Of a stretch of DNA of 12,441 bases, positions 11,410 through 12,441 are shown piece by piece. This stretch comes from Candidatus Kerfeldbacteria bacterium (GTDB taxonomy: Bacteria; Patescibacteriota; Patescibacteriia; SBBC01; CAIJZX01), in NCBI GenBank assembly GCA_016194465.1, contig JACQBO010000067.1:1-12441 (forward strand). The letters are read 5' to 3'. How positions within the stretch are numbered: position 1 is the first letter of the stretch; each line of letters begins with the position of its first letter. Made by a program: the position numbers and the translations under genes. The notes under the pieces are model-generated. The model was not told where the DNA came from, made no database searches, and saw only the letters and a program-made list of their open reading frames with translations.

Positions 11410-11598
11410 AAGTCCTGTCCTTTCGTCAATATTTGGGGGCAGACCGAGGCACCGGCCCTGAATCGGATCATGTCGTGGACACATTATCCATCGGGTGCGA
11501 GCGCCTCGCCGCGATTGCGGCACATGCTCCAAAGCGCTGGGCCTCCGGCCATGCCCCCATTTTCTTCGACGCCACCGCATCCGCGATGGCGTTTTTTT
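11410..11598 (+). ncRNA. Possible second short non-coding transcript, about 190 nt
   Basis: It lies between the promoter at 11375 and the terminator at 11569-11598. No SD-preceded start is seen. A GTG frame (from 11475) runs over the terminator and is not convincing. Hairpins include GCCGC-GATT-GCGGC near 11510-11525 and GGCC-TCC-GGCC near 11541-11550. The 5' end carries TGTCCTTTCG (11416-11425), identical to ten bases in the leader of gene 9025 (9003-9012). It might instead be a long 3' tail of gene 11112. Confidence 0.35.
11569..11598 (+). terminator. Intrinsic terminator
   Basis: ACGCCA-C-CGC / GCG-A-TGGCGT forms a stem with one mismatch and a 4-nt loop, followed by T7. The next -35 box begins two bases later. 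Confidence 0.85.
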
Positions 11599-11599
11599 G

Positions 11600-11628
11600 T
11601 TGACAGGACTTGGCCACAATGGTAAGAC
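11600..11628 (+). promoter_or_regulatory. Promoter of gene 11673
   Basis: A perfect -35 TTGACA (11600-11605), a 17-nt spacer and a weak -10 TAAGAC (11623-11628). The -35 begins two bases after the preceding T-run. Confidence 0.55.
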
Positions 11629-11672
11629 CTTGACCAGAGGATTCGAACGCTGCCAAAAAGAAGGGAAGCCAC

Positions 11673-11879
11673 GTGGCAAACCAACTGTCCGAAGCGCTGA
11701 TGGCCCGGGTCAAGACAACCTTGAGCGCCAAATTGATGGAATCGCACGCCCACAACTTTCACGACATCGGCCGCACCTTTGATGATTTCTTCCCGGCCAT
11801 CCTGCCTGACCTGGAACAGCTCTTTCTCGAAGGCGTGGCCATCGGCCGCCTGCACCAGCGGGTCGAGGGAAAGCACTAA
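11673..11879 (+). CDS. Small helical orphan protein, 68 residues
   Basis: The GTG start has a moderate SD (AGAAGGGA) about 6 nt upstream. The product opens MANQLSEALMARVKTTLSAK and continues LMESHAHNFHDIGRTFDDFF, then PAILPDLEQLFLEGVAIGRL and HQRVEGKH. It looks like a small amphipathic all-helical protein with no membrane segment or cysteine. A perfect -35, the SD and a terminator 8 bases after the stop support a complete single-gene unit. No family is recognised. Confidence 0.68.
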   Translation: MANQLSEALMARVKTTLSAKLMESHAHNFHDIGRTFDDFFPAILPDLEQLFLEGVAIGRLHQRVEGKH

Positions 11880-11884
11880 CGACC

Positions 11885-11915
11885 AAGCCGCCCAAGCACC
11901 AAGGGTGGTTTTTTT
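11885..11915 (+). terminator. Terminator of gene 11673
   Basis: AAGCCGCCC (11885-11893) pairs with GGGTGGTTT (11903-11911) with two G-T pairs and a 9-nt loop. The T7 run ends at 11915 and overlaps the stop codon of the convergent Nudix gene. Confidence 0.8.
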
Positions 11916-12324
11916 ATCGAACAACCGATTGGAAAAACTCTTTATCTTTCTGGTGCGTCAGGAGGCTGGCCACGTTGTTCCATGCAACCCATCTCGCCTC
12001 GGGGTTTTCTGGATCAACCGGCTGAAGCATAGTTTGGTCGGTGCGAAAAAGAAACATGGTGATTGTCTTGATCACTGATTTGTTCTCGGTCCCGTCATTG
12101 GTGATCGCATGCCGAGAGTACCTGCCAAGTTTCCGAATCAACTGCAAATTGTTGACACCCGATTCTTCGGTAACCTCCCGCCTCGCGGCCGTAAGTTCGT
12201 CCTCCCCGGGCTCAAGATGGCCCTTGGGTAGAGACCAGGTCGTACCATGCTGGCTAACGATCAGCACTTCACCTTTTGCGTTGAGGACAACCCCGCCGGC
12301 GCTTTGAGTTTTTCTAGATCCCAT
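11914..12324 (-). CDS. Nudix hydrolase
   Basis: The 136-residue protein has a perfect Nudix box, GHLEPGEDELTAARREVTEE then SGV (residues 35-57, GX5EX7REUXEEXGU), preceded by WSLPK. Nudix enzymes cleave nucleoside diphosphates linked to other groups, with Mg2+ held by the box glutamates. The WSLPKGHLEPGE form is common in dinucleoside-polyphosphate (Ap4A-type) and MutT-like members, but the substrate cannot be fixed. The length is normal for a single-domain member. The start has no SD, and TATACT lies 6 nt upstream, so a leaderless message is predicted. Its stop overlaps the T-run of the converging terminator. Confidence 0.95.
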   Translation of the reverse strand: MGSRKTQSAGGVVLNAKGEVLIVSQHGTTWSLPKGHLEPGEDELTAARREVTEESGVNNLQLIRKLGRYSRHAITNDGTENKSVIKTITMFLFRTDQTMLQPVDPENPEARWVAWNNVASLLTHQKDKEFFQSVVR

Positions 12325-12330
12325 GAAGGC

Positions 12331-12339
12331 AGTATATCA
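12331..12339 (-). promoter_or_regulatory. Extended -10 of the Nudix gene
   Basis: TG-A-TATACT on the - strand, with the hexamer at 12336-12331. Exactly 6 nt separate it from the ATG, putting the expected transcription start at the A of the start codon. No clear -35 is seen. Confidence 0.65.
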
Positions 12340-12366
12340 CATCATTGACGCGGTCCTAATTTTCTG

Positions 12367-12441
12367 CTACTTTTCTTTCGTTAGCGGCTTGGTGTACTCC
12401 CATGCCGCGTTTTCATAATCGCCAAGAATACAACGATCTTC
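12367..12441 (-). CDS. C-terminal fragment of an unidentified gene cut by the window edge
   Basis: On the - strand the frame entering from the window end reads EDRCILGDYENAAWEYTKPL, then TKEK and a TAG stop. The 24 residues look like ordinary protein and end before the Nudix promoter. Too little is visible to name a family. Confidence 0.5.
   Translation of the reverse strand, partial: EDRCILGDYENAAWEYTKPLTKEK

Noticed and set aside
11475..11603. GTG frame of 42 codons (DTLSIGCERLAAIAAHAPKR...) within the 11410 transcript
   Set aside because: There is no SD, and it reads over the terminator T-run into the next promoter. It is open probably because of GC-rich composition.
11638..11656. GGATTCGAAC resembling a tRNA T-arm on either strand
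   Set aside because: The flanking bases do not form a 5-bp stem, and no cloverleaf is possible.
11122..11924. Several long - strand frames opposite genes 11112 and 11673
   Set aside because: They conflict with + strand genes that have promoter, SD and terminator, and their translations are Arg/Pro/Ser-rich antisense shadows.
1..12441. CRISPR arrays, insertion sequences, tRNA or rRNA genes
   Set aside because: No regularly spaced direct repeats, transposase-like frames, tRNA cloverleaves or conserved rRNA segments were seen on either strand.

Overview
The window is bacterial chromosome of balanced to slightly GC-rich composition, with short intergenic gaps and 17 protein genes or gene fragments, most of them small or single-pass membrane proteins. 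Housekeeping anchors are a complete cysteinyl-tRNA synthetase (cysS), a tRNA-dihydrouridine synthase (dus) and a CIRCE-controlled dnaJ. Small genome style, many orphan membrane proteins, a DUF3467 protein, DUF5666-type exported domains and frequent starts with no Shine-Dalgarno (SD) sequence suggest a Patescibacteria/CPR-like lineage. No rRNA or marker gene settles this, so the assignment is an inference.

Layout. (1) 45-2185, + strand: four consecutive genes with one predicted membrane helix each. They are a CorA-like domain lacking the pore, a 43-residue peptide, a membrane-anchored single-domain Clp-type AAA+ ATPase, and a 59-residue peptide before a very strong terminator. (2) 2282-4771, +: cysS then dus, both apparently transcribed as leaderless messages, separated by a REP-like palindromic stretch. 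(3) 4809-8877, - strand: an exported double-DUF5666 protein, a five-helix membrane protein, dnaJ behind a perfect CIRCE operator, and a translationally coupled pair (polytopic membrane protein preceded by DUF3467). (4) 8900-11915: a patchwork of very short independent transcription units, each with its own promoter and terminator. It holds three small orphan genes with SD-type starts (9025, 11112, 11673), one small gene broken by a one-base frameshift (10747-10934), an SRPBCC gene followed by a decayed mazG, and one or two probable non-coding RNAs. (5) 11914-12441, -: a Nudix hydrolase and the tail of another gene.

Two translation-start styles coexist. Conserved genes have a -10 box 5-9 nt before the ATG, or A/C-rich leaders without SD. 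Most small orphan genes of region 4 have strong SD sequences. The most notable new candidate is the roughly 225-nt orphan transcript at 10489-10716. It has a strong promoter and terminator and no convincing ORF, and it can pair with the ribosome-binding site and start codon of the orphan gene at 9025. Other points of interest are the membrane-tethered D1-only Clp ATPase cluster, the mazG relic and a dispersed CCCCGTTAGAA motif.
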